Counted from the first letter of the stretch, positions 8,717-17,348 are shown. The stretch: DNA of 61,169 nt from Asaia bogorensis (GCA_945873195.1 CAMCDA010000006.1:1-61169); one strand, 5' to 3'. Numbers and translations: made by a program. Notes: generated from the letters alone by a model not told the origin.

Positions 8717-9187
8717 TTATTCCACCCGCAGCGCGGCGCGCAGGTCGGCGGTCCCGACCGGGTCCTCCATCACCGCCAGCCGCCCCGCGGCCACCACCGC
8801 GAAGCGCTGCATCAGGGCGCGACGCCTGGCCCCGGCGATCCGATGGGACGGGGCCTCCCGCAGCAGGTCCGCCTCCAGCCCGGCCGTGACGATCAGCCCG
8901 GTGTCGCCGGGCAGCAATTCGTACGGGAAATCGGCATCCACCGCGAAGAACAGCGCATCGGCGAAGTCCCGGTATTCCGGCCATTTCTGATCGGTGAGGA
9001 AATCGCGCGGCCCCGACTTCACCTCGATGCACATGAAATCACCGTCCGGGCGCAAGGCCAGGATATCGGCGCGCCGGCCATTCGGCAGCGGCACCTCGTG
9101 CAGAGGCACCCAACCCAGGCGCAGGCACAGCCGAGCGGTGGCGCGCCGAATGAGCGCGGCGCGTTCCGGAAAGCTGACAGGCACCAT
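8717..9187 (-). CDS. mmcB: MmcB-family DNA repair protein
   Basis: A 156-residue protein with the MmcB/DUF2161-type nuclease-like core: RRADILALRPDG, CIEVKSGPRDFLTDQKWPEYRDFAD and a following FFAVDADFP. The Asp/Glu-x-Lys arrangement (D...EVK) is that of PD-(D/E)XK nucleases. MmcB in Caulobacter is part of the SOS-regulated mutagenesis repair set. The start ATG overlaps the stop of the upstream pterin dehydratase gene (TGATG), so the two are coupled. The preceding 264-bp spacer (8453-8716) shows no recognised element. Confidence 0.8.
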   Translation of the reverse strand: MVPVSFPERAALIRRATARLCLRLGWVPLHEVPLPNGRRADILALRPDGDFMCIEVKSGPRDFLTDQKWPEYRDFADALFFAVDADFPYELLPGDTGLIVTAGLEADLLREAPSHRIAGARRRALMQRFAVVAAGRLAVMEDPVGTADLRAALRVE

Positions 9188-9477
9188 CAGACCAGCAGCG
9201 CGTCGATCGCCTGTGCCAGGCGCACGTCGTTGCGGCTGAGCCCGCCGGCGTCATGCGTGGTCAGGTCGATGCGGACGGTGGCCCAGACATTGAACCATTC
9301 CGGGTGGTGGTCCTGCTTTTCCGCGAGCAGGGCCACGCGCTCCATGAACCCCCAGGCTTCGTTGAAATCGCGAAAGCGGAATTCGCGGCGGATCGCGTCC
9401 CGGCCCTCCACCATCGCCCATAGCGGCAGGGTGGTTGGCAGTTCGGCGCGTTCGGATTCTGTCAGGCGTTTCGGCAT
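9187..9477 (-). CDS. phhB: 4a-hydroxytetrahydrobiopterin dehydratase
   Basis: A 96-residue pterin-4a-carbinolamine dehydratase, the normal length for the family. The active-site region is present as [31 protein letters not shown], with the catalytic His pair and the downstream H. The enzyme recycles the carbinolamine formed by aromatic amino acid hydroxylases or acts in molybdopterin-related metabolism. It overlaps mmcB by the TGATG junction. No phenylalanine hydroxylase gene is nearby. Confidence 0.9.
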   Translation of the reverse strand: MPKRLTESERAELPTTLPLWAMVEGRDAIRREFRFRDFNEAWGFMERVALLAEKQDHHPEWFNVWATVRIDLTTHDAGGLSRNDVRLAQAIDALLV

Positions 9478-9540
9478 GATCGGCCCCTTATGTGAACCAG
9501 CCGCTTGACCCAGCGGCCGTCGCGGGCCACCGAATACCGC

Positions 9541-9960
9541 ATGAGCGACCTGCGCAACCCAATTCCCTCGTTCGGCCTGCCGCCGAGCATCGATGACCTG
9601 ATCCAGATGGCCGAAAGGGCCTTGGGGACCATACCGCTGCGCATTGCGCGCTATGTGCAGGGGGTGGGCATCGCGGTGGAGGAGATGCCGGATGACGAGA
9701 CCCTGGATGATCTGGACATCGAGTCGGCGTGGGAACTGACCGGCCTGTATCGCGGCACCCCGATCACCGAGCGCAGCGTGTCAGACCCGATCCGGGAGCC
9801 TGACCTGATCTTCCTGTATCGTCAGCCGATCCTGCTGGAATGGATCGAGACCGGGGAGGACCTGTATCGCCTGGTCCGCAACGTCGTGATCCACGAAATC
9901 GCGCACCATTTCGGCTTCAGCGATGAGGATATCGAGGCGCTGGAACAGGAGATGGACTGA
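9541..9960 (+). CDS. metallopeptidase family protein (minimal zincin)
   Basis: A 139-residue protein with the HExxH zinc motif as [13 protein letters not shown] near the C-terminus, typical of the small bacterial metallopeptidase family with a minimal zincin fold (PF06262). The ATG at 9541 is used; an in-frame upstream start exists at 9505 but lacks support. No signal peptide, so a cytoplasmic location is expected. Physiological substrate is unknown for the family. It is divergent from phhB and convergent with the downstream methyltransferase gene. Confidence 0.85.
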   Translation: MSDLRNPIPSFGLPPSIDDLIQMAERALGTIPLRIARYVQGVGIAVEEMPDDETLDDLDIESAWELTGLYRGTPITERSVSDPIREPDLIFLYRQPILLEWIETGEDLYRLVRNVVIHEIAHHFGFSDEDIEALEQEMD

Positions 9961-9974
9961 CCTCGGCCCGAACG

Positions 9975-10595
9975 TCAGCCGCTGATCGTCGCGCGCGATA
10001 GCGCCGGTGTGTAGCGCCACACGCTGGCGGGCGGGAAATTGAGCGGCGTCCATGCCTCCCGCCGCGCCGTCAGGGCATGGCGACGATAGGGCAGCGGCGA
10101 GGTGATGCAGTAGGTATACAGAACGAAGCCGCGCCCCGGCGCGACGCGGTCGATGGCGTCGATGAACACCCGCTGTTCGGCGACCGGCAACAGCACCAAC
10201 GGGATGCCGCAGATGACGCTGGTGATGCGCCCCTGCAGCCGTTCCGGGATCAAATCGGCGGCGGCGCGCGCATCCCCTTCCAGCACCGTCGCGCCCGGCA
10301 ATGCGGTCCGCAGAGAGGCGGCGAGCGCGCCGTCGACCTCCAGCGCGATCAGCCGGTCGGGCGGCAGTCCGGCCTGCAGGAACGCGCGGGCGATCACGCC
10401 GGTGCCCGATCCCAGATCCAGCACGACGCCATCTGCCTCCGGCCATGCGCTGCGGACGACGTTCCGGCAGAGCGTGCGGGAGGAGGGGATGATCGATCCC
10501 ATCCGCAACGGATGGGCGAGCCAGCGGCGCACGAACAGGGCGGCGCCGCTGCCATCGGGTTCCCGGTTGAGCTGGTCGCTGTAGGTGCCGGTCAT
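9975..10595 (-). CDS. PmtA-like SAM-dependent (phospholipid) methyltransferase
   Basis: A 206-residue class I methyltransferase. SAM-binding motif I is VLDLGSGTGVIA (about 58-69), followed by an acidic residue in LIALEVD and motif IV-like CGIPLVLLP. This layout resembles rhizobial PmtA phospholipid N-methyltransferases and KsgA-like enzymes. The N-terminal FVRRWLAHPLRMGSIIPSS matches the PmtA-type start, which binds membranes. Its ATG overlaps the stop of the glycosyltransferase gene by four bases, tying it to a lipid-modification operon. A role in lipid methylation is inferred. Confidence 0.75.
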   Translation of the reverse strand: MTGTYSDQLNREPDGSGAALFVRRWLAHPLRMGSIIPSSRTLCRNVVRSAWPEADGVVLDLGSGTGVIARAFLQAGLPPDRLIALEVDGALAASLRTALPGATVLEGDARAAADLIPERLQGRITSVICGIPLVLLPVAEQRVFIDAIDRVAPGRGFVLYTYCITSPLPYRRHALTARREAWTPLNFPPASVWRYTPALSRATISG

Positions 10596-11656
10596 GCGTC
10601 CTCGCTGATGCGGTTCCTGGCCTCGACGTCTCCCGACATCGGCACAAGGTGTGAGAGAAACACGTCGGCGCAGGTTCGCCAGGAGAAGGTTTCCGCATGC
10701 CGCCGACAGGCTTCCCGGTCCGCCTTCAGCGCGGTCAGGGCGGCCGCGCGCAGGTCGGTGTCCACGGCGCCGACCAGGCCTTCCGCGCCCGCCAGCACAT
10801 CGGTGGGTCCGGTAACGGGAAAGGCCGCAATGGGCGTTCCGCAGGCGAGGGCTTCCAGCAGCACCAGGCCGAACGTGTCGGTCAGGGACGGGAAAACAAA
10901 CACGTCGGCGGCGGCGTAGCAGCGGGAAAGCTCCTCGCCGTAGCGGGGGCCCATGAAATGCACGTCGGGATACTGCCGGCGCAGGCCAGGCAGGGCGGGG
11001 CCGTCACCGACGACGACTTTCGAACCTGGCACATCGAGGTCCAGGAAGGTCCCGATGTTCTTTTCGACCGCGATCCGACCGACATACAGGAAGATCGGAA
11101 GTGGGAAGGGCCAGTCTTCCCGCGGCTCCGGGCGGAACAGCGACAGGTCCACGCCGCGCGTCCAGGCCTTGATGTTCTTGAACCCGCGGCTTCGGAGTTC
11201 CTGTCGCAGGGACGCGGTCGCGACCAGAACGCCCTGTCCGGCACCATGGAAGTGCCGCATCCAGGCATAGATGGGGCGGACGGGCAGGCCGATCCGGGCC
11301 TGGATGTATTCCGCGAACCGCGTGTGGAACGCCGTGGTAAAGTTCCGACCATTCTTGCGTGCCCAGGACCGGGCCGCCATGCCAAGCGGGCCTTCCGTTG
11401 CGATATGCAGCGCGTCGGGGGCGAAGTCCTCGATCATGCGGATCAGCCGGCGCGCGGGCAGCAGCGACAGGGCGATGTCGGGATAGCTCGGGCAGGGGAT
11501 GGTGCGAAACTCGTTGGGCCCGATGATGCGGACGATATGCCCCATCTCGGTCAGCTCGTGCGACAGCGCCGAAAGCGTGCGGACCACCCCATTGACCTGA
11601 GGTTCCCAGGCATCGGTGATGATCAGGATTCGCCGGGATGTCGCGGTTGAAATCAT
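10592..11656 (-). CDS. GT4-family glycosyltransferase (Agt/MgtA-like glycolipid synthase)
   Basis: A 354-residue GT-B glycosyltransferase. The N-terminal Rossmann domain begins ILIITDAWEPQVNGVVRT, the acceptor-side region has FTTAFHTRFAEYIQ, and the nucleotide-sugar site is SLTDTFGLVLLEALACGTP. These motifs match the alpha-mannosyl/diacylglycerol glycosyltransferase branch of family 4. The gene lies between a PlcP-like phosphoesterase and a PmtA-like methyltransferase, separated from the first by 19 bases. In other alphaproteobacteria a plcP-agt pair makes glycolipids from diacylglycerol during phosphate starvation. That role is a strong inference here. Confidence 0.8.
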   Translation of the reverse strand: MISTATSRRILIITDAWEPQVNGVVRTLSALSHELTEMGHIVRIIGPNEFRTIPCPSYPDIALSLLPARRLIRMIEDFAPDALHIATEGPLGMAARSWARKNGRNFTTAFHTRFAEYIQARIGLPVRPIYAWMRHFHGAGQGVLVATASLRQELRSRGFKNIKAWTRGVDLSLFRPEPREDWPFPLPIFLYVGRIAVEKNIGTFLDLDVPGSKVVVGDGPALPGLRRQYPDVHFMGPRYGEELSRCYAAADVFVFPSLTDTFGLVLLEALACGTPIAAFPVTGPTDVLAGAEGLVGAVDTDLRAAALTALKADREACRRHAETFSWRTCADVFLSHLVPMSGDVEARNRISEDA

Positions 11657-11675
11657 CGGGCTGACGCCGGGTCGG

Positions 11676-12494
11676 TCACGCGGGCTGGGTCACGCCGACG
11701 CGTTGTGGCGTGTGAAAGGACAATTGCTTGAGGGTGGCCCACTCGATCAGCTCCAGACGGCCGTCGTGATGCTCCACCAGCGCGGTGCAGCTTTCGACCC
11801 AGTCTCCGTCGTTGATGTAAAGAACGCCGTTCACCTCACGCATTTCGGCGTGGTGAATATGCCCACACACAACGCCGTCAAATCCGCGGGAGCGTGCTTC
11901 ATGGGCCAGCGCTACCTCAAACCGGTCGATGGCCTTGACGGCTTCCTTGACCTGGCGCTTGAGCCAGGAGGACAGCGACCAGTACGGATAGCCAAGCCGC
12001 CGGCGGACGCCGTTGAACCAACGGTTGCACACCAGCGCCGCGGCATAGGCGCCGTCTCCCAACAGCGCGAGGAAGCGTGCGTAGCGGACGACGCTGTCGA
12101 ACTCATCGCCGTGGATGATCAGCAGCCGCTTGCCATTGGCCGTGGTGTGAACGGCTTCCTGCCGCAGCCGGATACCGGCGATTTCGAGTCCGACATTGAG
12201 CCAGGATCGAAACATCTCGTCATGATTGCCAGGGATGTAGGTCACCTCGACCCCATGGCGGGCATGTTTGAGAATCAGACGAAGTACTTCGTCGTGATTT
12301 TCATCCCAATACCATGATTTCCGGAGACGCCATCCGTCGATGATATCACCGACAAGATAGAGGTGTTGGCAGGTTGTCTGGCGAAGAAAATCAGCCAGAA
12401 AATCGCTGCGGCATCCGCGCGTACCCAGATGAGTGTCCGAGATGAACACGCTGCGATACTGAGTGCGAGCAACCTGGGTCAGGGGAGCGTTCAT
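11676..12494 (-). CDS. plcP: PlcP/LpxH-like metallophosphoesterase
   Basis: A calcineurin-like phosphoesterase of 272 residues starting at the ATG at 12494. All metal-binding blocks are visible: ISDTHLG, GDIIDGW, GNHDE, HGDEFD and CGHIHHAE. Annotation pipelines usually label such proteins UDP-2,3-diacylglucosamine diphosphatase. The position next to a GT4 glycolipid synthase matches the alphaproteobacterial phospholipase C PlcP, which converts phospholipids to diacylglycerol under phosphate limitation. LpxH function in lipid A synthesis is the alternative. It is divergent from a lipid kinase gene, with a 108-base spacer to the longest kinase frame. Confidence 0.75.
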   Translation of the reverse strand: MNAPLTQVARTQYRSVFISDTHLGTRGCRSDFLADFLRQTTCQHLYLVGDIIDGWRLRKSWYWDENHDEVLRLILKHARHGVEVTYIPGNHDEMFRSWLNVGLEIAGIRLRQEAVHTTANGKRLLIIHGDEFDSVVRYARFLALLGDGAYAAALVCNRWFNGVRRRLGYPYWSLSSWLKRQVKEAVKAIDRFEVALAHEARSRGFDGVVCGHIHHAEMREVNGVLYINDGDWVESCTALVEHHDGRLELIEWATLKQLSFHTPQRVGVTQPA

Positions 12495-12602
12495 TGACGA
12501 AGCCCTTACGGTCGGTTCCGGAGTCAATCAAAGTGAACATTCAATGAAGCACCGGAACCATCGTGCCTTACGGAAAGATCATTCAGTCGTCATTCCACCT
12601 TC

Positions 12603-13559
12603 ATGACTCTGAAACAACACCGGGATATCCTGTGCAACCTTCCTGTTCGCGTGTACGATTCGCCAGCGAGGAATTCCGTCTTCTCCATGCTCATTGTCTT
12701 CAACCCAACCGCCGGACGGCGACGGCCTGGCCTGCTATGGAAAGTGATCGACGTCCTTTCCATGCACGGCATGCGGCTGGAGATCGTCGAGACCCGGTTC
12801 CCCGGGCATGCCGAGAGCCTGGCGCGGGACGCGGTCCGCGCGGGGACGCGCACGGTCATCGCGGCGGGGGGTGACGGCACGATCGCCGAGGTCGCGACCG
12901 GCCTGGTCGGGTCCGACGTGATGCTTGGGATCATCCCCCTCGGGACCGCCAACGTCCTGGCGCACGAACTTGGCCTGCCGTTCTCACCGCACGCCGTGGC
13001 GTCGTGCCTGGCGGCGGGCCGAGCGCGGCCGCATTGGCCGGGGATTGCGCATGGAACGTCGGATTCACGGATGTTCGTGCAAATGATAGGCGCCGGCTTC
13101 GACGCCCGCGTCGTCCACCGCCTCCCGCTCGGCCTTAAGCGGGTGCTGGGGCGCGGGGCCTATGTCTGGCAGACCCTGCGCGAACTGACGCGCTATGAGT
13201 TCGAGCCGATCGCCTTTCAGGTGGACGGAGAGCACCGGCAGGCGGCCAGCGTGGTCATCAGCAAGGGGCGGTTCTATGGCGGCCGCTACCTGCTCGCCCC
13301 GCAAGCCCGCCCTGGGGAGCCTGGATTCTCGGTCGTGCTGTTCAAGCACGGCGGGATCGCGCGGACGCTGGGCTACGCCGCGGCCTTGCCGCTGAACATG
13401 TTGTCGCGCGCGTCCGGGGTCGAGGAAATCCGGGCGAGCCGGATCGACTTCCTGGGCAACGCGCCGGTCGCCTTGCAGTCGGATGGCGACCGGGCCGGCT
13501 TCACACCGGTCTCGATCCGGGATGCGCCCAATCCGATCCGGATCGTCGTACCCGGATAA
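12603..13559 (+). CDS. diacylglycerol/lipid kinase family protein
   Basis: A 318-residue DAGK_cat-family enzyme: IVFNPTAGRRRP at the start of the catalytic domain, the nucleotide-binding AAGGDGTIAEVA and GIIPLGTANVLAHELG. A second domain carries a VVISKGRFYGGRYLLAP strand. It phosphorylates diacylglycerol or a sphingoid-type lipid with ATP. The conserved part begins at Met 29 (base 12687), so the true start may be there (290 aa), leaving a longer promoter region. It is divergent from the plcP-like operon. It could recycle diacylglycerol released by PlcP. Confidence 0.85.
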   Translation: MTLKQHRDILCNLPVRVYDSPARNSVFSMLIVFNPTAGRRRPGLLWKVIDVLSMHGMRLEIVETRFPGHAESLARDAVRAGTRTVIAAGGDGTIAEVATGLVGSDVMLGIIPLGTANVLAHELGLPFSPHAVASCLAAGRARPHWPGIAHGTSDSRMFVQMIGAGFDARVVHRLPLGLKRVLGRGAYVWQTLRELTRYEFEPIAFQVDGEHRQAASVVISKGRFYGGRYLLAPQARPGEPGFSVVLFKHGGIARTLGYAAALPLNMLSRASGVEEIRASRIDFLGNAPVALQSDGDRAGFTPVSIRDAPNPIRIVVPG

Positions 13560-13649
13560 GCCGGGAACCCACGCTCGACCTGATGGTGGCGCTGTGCGAG
13601 ATCATGGCGGCGGGCGCCGGCCTGCATGAGCGATGATGGGGAGAGAGAC

Positions 13650-14648
13650 ATGGAACAGCGCGTGTTCGGGCGGACGGGCCTGAAGTTTGGCATCCTCGGC
13701 TTCGGCTGCGGCGCGGTCGGCGGCTTGATGGTGCGCGGTACGGACGCGGATCAGGAGCGTGCGGTGGCGCGGGCGCTGGCGGTCGGGGTCAACTACTTCG
13801 ACACTGCCGTGGCCTATGGCGATGGTGTCTCTGAAACGAATATCGGTCGCGTGCTGAAGGTGCTGAAGCCCAAGGAATCCTTCATCGCCACCAAGGTCCG
13901 CGTGCCGTCGGGCGACTTTGGACGGATCGAGGCGATGGTTACCGAATCCCTGAATGCCAGCCTGCAACGGCTGGGCATGGCGCAGGTCGATATCTTCCAT
14001 CTGCACAACCCGATCACCGTGGCGGGCGGGGGCGAGTCCCTCAGCGTCCGGCAGGTCTTGGATGAAGTTGTGCCGGCGTTCCAGAAGCTCCAGAAGGCCG
14101 GCAAGACGCGGTTCCTTGGCATCACGGCGGTCGGGGATACCGCGGCGCTGCACCAGGTGATCGACGCCGAGGTCTTCGACAGCGCGCAGGTCAGCTACAA
14201 CATGCTGAACCAGTCGGCTGGGGCGGCGTTGCCGGCGGGGTATCCCGCGCAGGATTACGGCCGGATGTTCGATCACACGCAAAAGGCCGGCGTGGGCGTG
14301 GTGGGTATCCGCGTTCTGGCCGCCGGCGCGCTGACCGGAGTCGCGGAACGCCATCCGATCGCCAGCCCGCCTCCGGCGCCGATCGGTTCGGCCAACCAGT
14401 ATGGCACCGATCTGGAACGCGCCCGCCGCTTGATGCCGCTGGTGACCGAGGGGTTCTGCGACTCCCTGGCGGAAGCGGCGACGCGGTTTTCCATCACCCA
14501 TCCGGCGATGGGGACGATCCTGGTCGGGATGGCGACGCCCGGAGAATTCGAGGGCGCGCTGGCCGCGGTGCAAAAGGGACCGCTGCCCCAGGCCGCGCTG
14601 GACCGCCTGGACGCGTTGACGGCCGGGTTTGTCGGGGAGTCCCGGTAG
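13650..14648 (+). CDS. aldo/keto reductase
   Basis: A 332-residue AKR-fold oxidoreductase. The catalytic tetrad is recognisable: Asp in FDTAVAYG, Tyr following in the same motif, Lys in FIATKVRV and His in DIFHLHNP. The ATG at 13650 is chosen because GGGGAGAGA lies just upstream; an in-frame ATG at 13626 lacks a good site. It would use NADPH to reduce an aldehyde or ketone, with unknown substrate. It is convergent with the sugar-transporter operon and shares a GC-rich hairpin with it. Confidence 0.88.
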   Translation: MEQRVFGRTGLKFGILGFGCGAVGGLMVRGTDADQERAVARALAVGVNYFDTAVAYGDGVSETNIGRVLKVLKPKESFIATKVRVPSGDFGRIEAMVTESLNASLQRLGMAQVDIFHLHNPITVAGGGESLSVRQVLDEVVPAFQKLQKAGKTRFLGITAVGDTAALHQVIDAEVFDSAQVSYNMLNQSAGAALPAGYPAQDYGRMFDHTQKAGVGVVGIRVLAAGALTGVAERHPIASPPPAPIGSANQYGTDLERARRLMPLVTEGFCDSLAEAATRFSITHPAMGTILVGMATPGEFEGALAAVQKGPLPQAALDRLDALTAGFVGESR

Positions 14649-14658
14649 CGGGAGTGAA

Positions 14659-14684
14659 GGGGGCCCGCCTGGCGGCAGGCCCCC
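14659..14684. terminator. hairpin between convergent genes
   Basis: A 7-bp GGGGGCC / GGCCCCC stem with a 12-base loop sits in the 41-base gap between the aldo/keto reductase and the solute-binding protein genes, which converge here. It is symmetrical and could end transcription from both sides. No marked T-tract. Confidence 0.5.
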
Positions 14685-14689
14685 GTCCA

Positions 14690-16015
14690 TCAAGCCTCGT
14701 TCGACTTGTCCAGCACGGGCTGGAACGCCGCCGTGGCCTTTTTCATCTCGGTCGCCGGATCGGCCCCACCCACGATGTTGGTCAGGCCCGTTCCGATCGT
14801 GTCACGGAACTCGGTGACCGGCACGATCACCGGCAGGCCCGAGCGCGCGATCTTCAGGCTGACCGACGTCGTGTCGAACCATTCCTGCGGGAACGCGCTG
14901 TTCTTCACGATCTCGTCGCGGCCATAGCAGGACAGCCGAGGCGGCGTGCCGGCACCGGAACGAAGCTGCTCGTTCTGCATCTCCTTGCCGGTGATCCACT
15001 GCACGAACAGCCAGGCCGGCTTCTTGTTCTTGGCGGTGGCGGGAATGCCGATGCCGTCGATGAACGTCGCGCAGTTGTGCGACTTCGGGCCGGCGGGGAC
15101 CGGCGCGAAGCCAACCTTTTCGACGATCTTCGACTTGGTCTTGTCCAGCAACGGTGCCGAGAACCCGATCCCATCCCACCACATCGCTGCCCGACCCTGC
15201 ATGAAGGTGGTCTGGCATTCGTTCCAGTTGAAACCGATATTGCCGGGCGGGCCGCATTCGCGCATCAGCTTCTGGTAGAACTGAGCCGCCTCGATCGCCG
15301 CGGGCGTGTCGGTCAGCAGTTTCTTGCCGTCGGGCGTGACGGTTTCCTGATCCCAGCCCAGCAGGATGTTGTCGTATAGAACGACATTGGCGTTCTTCAG
15401 GCCACGTCCGACGAACCCGTAGATCTGCTTGGCCGGGTCGGTCAGCGCCTTCGCCATGGTGAACAGTTCATCATAGGTCTTGGGCGGCGCCTTGAAGCCT
15501 TTCTCGGCCAGCAGCTCCTTGTTGTAGAACAGGATGAACAGGTCCTGGTTCAACGGCAGCGCGTTGATCTTGCCATCTTCCCCGGTCGCGACCGCCATCG
15601 ACGGCTTGCTGAAATCGGCGGGATCGTAGTCGGGCGACGTCAGGCCTTTGTCGGCGATGTAGGGACGCAGGTCCTCCATCCACTTGGCGCGCTCGACCAG
15701 GCGCTTCTGGACATGCATCCCGATATTGACGACGTCGAAGCTGGGCCGGCCGGTCGCCATCTCCATCGCGACCTTGGGGCGCTGCTGCTGCTCGGGGATC
15801 TGCTCGAACCCGACCTTGATGCCGGTCAGCTCCTCGAACTGCTTGATCGACCGGCGAGCCAGGTCGCCGCGCGGGGAGAGCTGGTAGTTGACCTCGATGG
15901 CCTGGCCCTTGAACTGCTTCCAGTCGAAAGCGGACTGGGCGTTGGCGCGCTCGACGATGGCCGGGGCGGCCAGGGTCGCGGCCGAGGCGGCCAGCAGATG
16001 GCGGCGACGGATCAT
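14690..16015 (-). CDS. sugar-type ABC transporter substrate-binding protein
   Basis: A 441-residue family 1 extracellular solute-binding protein. The N-terminus MIRRRHLLAASAATLAAP has a twin-arginine motif, suggesting Tat export. The mature part has the usual two-lobe pattern (LTGIKVGFEQIPEQ, LFILFYNKELLAEKGF, QGRAAMWWDGIGFSAP). The ATG at 16015 has a strong GGAGGA ribosome-binding site. It probably works with the two permeases upstream on the same strand. Ligand class (sugar, polyol or sugar acid) cannot be told. The transporter ATPase is not in the window. Confidence 0.88.
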   Translation of the reverse strand: MIRRRHLLAASAATLAAPAIVERANAQSAFDWKQFKGQAIEVNYQLSPRGDLARRSIKQFEELTGIKVGFEQIPEQQQRPKVAMEMATGRPSFDVVNIGMHVQKRLVERAKWMEDLRPYIADKGLTSPDYDPADFSKPSMAVATGEDGKINALPLNQDLFILFYNKELLAEKGFKAPPKTYDELFTMAKALTDPAKQIYGFVGRGLKNANVVLYDNILLGWDQETVTPDGKKLLTDTPAAIEAAQFYQKLMRECGPPGNIGFNWNECQTTFMQGRAAMWWDGIGFSAPLLDKTKSKIVEKVGFAPVPAGPKSHNCATFIDGIGIPATAKNKKPAWLFVQWITGKEMQNEQLRSGAGTPPRLSCYGRDEIVKNSAFPQEWFDTTSVSLKIARSGLPVIVPVTEFRDTIGTGLTNIVGGADPATEMKKATAAFQPVLDKSNEA

Positions 16016-16062
16016 GTGTTTCCTCCAGACAGGCGTTTGGTCGCTTATAGGGCGCCTGGGGG

Positions 16063-16953
16063 TCACGCGGAAGTTGCCGCGAAGCGCGCATCCAGCCGAA
16101 CGGCCAGCGCCTCGGTGACGCCCGTCATCGGCAGGCGGAGTTCCGGGCTGTCGATCAGCCCCGAGCGCCAGAGCCAATGCTTGATCGGGGCCGGGTTCGG
16201 TTCGGTGAACAGCAGGCGCGGCAGGTCCACGAACGCGCGCCACGCGGCCAGGGCCTGGGCGTGGTCGCCCCCACGCAGCAGCGCCGCGACCTTCGCGTAG
16301 GTTCCGGTCCCGACATGGGCCGCGGCCAGGATGCCGCCATCGGCCCCCTGGGTCAGCGCGGTGTGGAACAGCGCGTCCTCCCCCGTCAGGACCGAGAACC
16401 CGGCCGGCCTCGCCCGTATCAGGTCGAAGGACTGTTCGGCGTTGGCGCAGCAATCCTTCACGCCCACGATGTTGGGGCGTTCCGCCAGACGCAGCATTGT
16501 TTCGTTGCCGAGGTTGACGCCGGTCCGATAGGGGATGTTGTAGATCAGGATCGGACGGTCCGTGCCCTCGGCCAGTGCACTGAAATGGCGGTAAAGACCC
16601 TCCTGCGAGGGGCGGGAGTAGTACGGGCAGGCAATCAGATAGCCATCGATCGGCCACGGCGCGGTGCGGGCCAGGTCGGCGACGCCATGCCGTGTGTCGC
16701 TGCCGGACAGGCCGAGGAACACCGGCAGGCGGCGTCCCGCCGTGGCAAGGGCCGCCACGGTTTCCTGGACCAGATGCTCGGTTTCCCCTGCGTCCAACGT
16801 CATGCCCTCCCCCGTCGTCGCGGCCAGGATCAGACCATCGATGGGTTGGGCGGCGTAGTGGGTGACCAAGCGACGGACGGAGGGAATGTCCAGCGCGCCA
16901 TCACGGAAAGGCGTGATCAGCGGCAGCCAAATGCCGGAAGGGGTGGGTTGCAT
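16063..16953 (-). CDS. dapA: dihydrodipicolinate synthase/N-acetylneuraminate lyase family aldolase (DapA-like)
   Basis: A 296-residue class I aldolase of the DapA superfamily. Key sites are the GTTGEG-type loop (ATTGEGMTLD), the Tyr in LIYNIPYRTG (about 138) and the Schiff-base Lys in GVKDC (about 166). True DapA (lysine and cell-wall synthesis) is possible. The placement between ABC permease and solute-binding genes instead favours a catabolic aldolase acting on the imported compound. It is followed 47 bases later by the binding-protein gene. An intrinsic-terminator-like hairpin lies 37 bases before its start codon. Confidence 0.82.
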   Translation of the reverse strand: MQPTPSGIWLPLITPFRDGALDIPSVRRLVTHYAAQPIDGLILAATTGEGMTLDAGETEHLVQETVAALATAGRRLPVFLGLSGSDTRHGVADLARTAPWPIDGYLIACPYYSRPSQEGLYRHFSALAEGTDRPILIYNIPYRTGVNLGNETMLRLAERPNIVGVKDCCANAEQSFDLIRARPAGFSVLTGEDALFHTALTQGADGGILAAAHVGTGTYAKVAALLRGGDHAQALAAWRAFVDLPRLLFTEPNPAPIKHWLWRSGLIDSPELRLPMTGVTEALAVRLDARFAATSA

Positions 16954-16990
16954 GGCGGGAGTCTCCTGAAAGGCCGGAGACGGGACGCAT

Positions 16991-17020
16991 AAAAAAACCC
17001 CGTCGAACCGGCGGGGTTTT
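16991..17020 (-). terminator. intrinsic terminator upstream of dapA-like gene
   Basis: Read on the minus strand this is AAAACCCCG, a loop carrying GGTTCGA, and CGGGG followed by seven T residues. It is a textbook rho-independent terminator 37 bases before the dapA-like ATG. It may end the permease transcript or act as a leader attenuator for dapA. Confidence 0.75.
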
Positions 17021-17063
17021 GATCGATACCTGGCGCGGTGGGTTACCGCGCGCGCACACCGTT

Positions 17064-17090
17064 CCGCCCCTGAGGAAGGGGGCGTTTTTT
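17064..17090 (+). terminator. intrinsic-terminator-like hairpin on the plus strand
   Basis: CGCCCC and GGGGCG arms around an 8-base loop are followed by six T residues (17085-17090). No plus-strand gene ends nearby, so it either stops antisense transcription or ends an unrecognised small RNA. The rest of the 16954-17348 spacer holds another GCGCGGT/ACCGCGC hairpin (about 17033-17053) and dispersed palindromes (17205-17320), but no gene. Confidence 0.5.
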
Positions 17091-17204
17091 GGACGACACA
17101 GTCGCGCGGGTCCGGTTGATCATGGGCGGCACAGTGAAGTGGCGCCCGTGTGCTGTCAACCGATCCCCCCGCGGGGCAATCGCACTTGGCCCCTTTTCGT
17201 CCTG

Positions 17205-17320
17205 GGCGGGCTTGACCCGCCCATCGCCGGGGAGATTGGCGGTTGGGATCCCACGCACAGGCCCACCATCGGCGTCCCTGGCGATGGCCGGGTCAGGCCC
17301 GGCCAGGATGGGCGGACACG
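17205..17320. repeat. dispersed palindromic repeat pair
   Basis: Two imperfect palindromes are present: GGGCGGGCTTGACCCGCCC near 17211 and GGCCGGGTCAGGCCCGGCC near 17286. They are the short extragenic palindromes common in alphaproteobacterial spacers. A related copy, GGCCGGGCTTGACCCGGCC, occurs near the right edge of the window (about 61131). Function is unknown; some act as transcript-end hairpins. Confidence 0.6.
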
Positions 17321-17348
17321 CAGGCGGACGAGGAGCGAAGGCCTGCGA

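Noticed and set aside
12587-12604. Weak PHO-box-like direct repeat before the lipid kinase
   Set aside because: Each half matches only 5 of 7 bases and it overlaps one possible start codon. Too weak to annotate, though it would fit the lipid-remodelling idea.
16991-17040. tRNA-like GGTTCGA loop with CCCCG/CGGGG arms
   Set aside because: There is no acceptor, D or anticodon arm around it. The hairpin followed by seven T residues is an intrinsic terminator.
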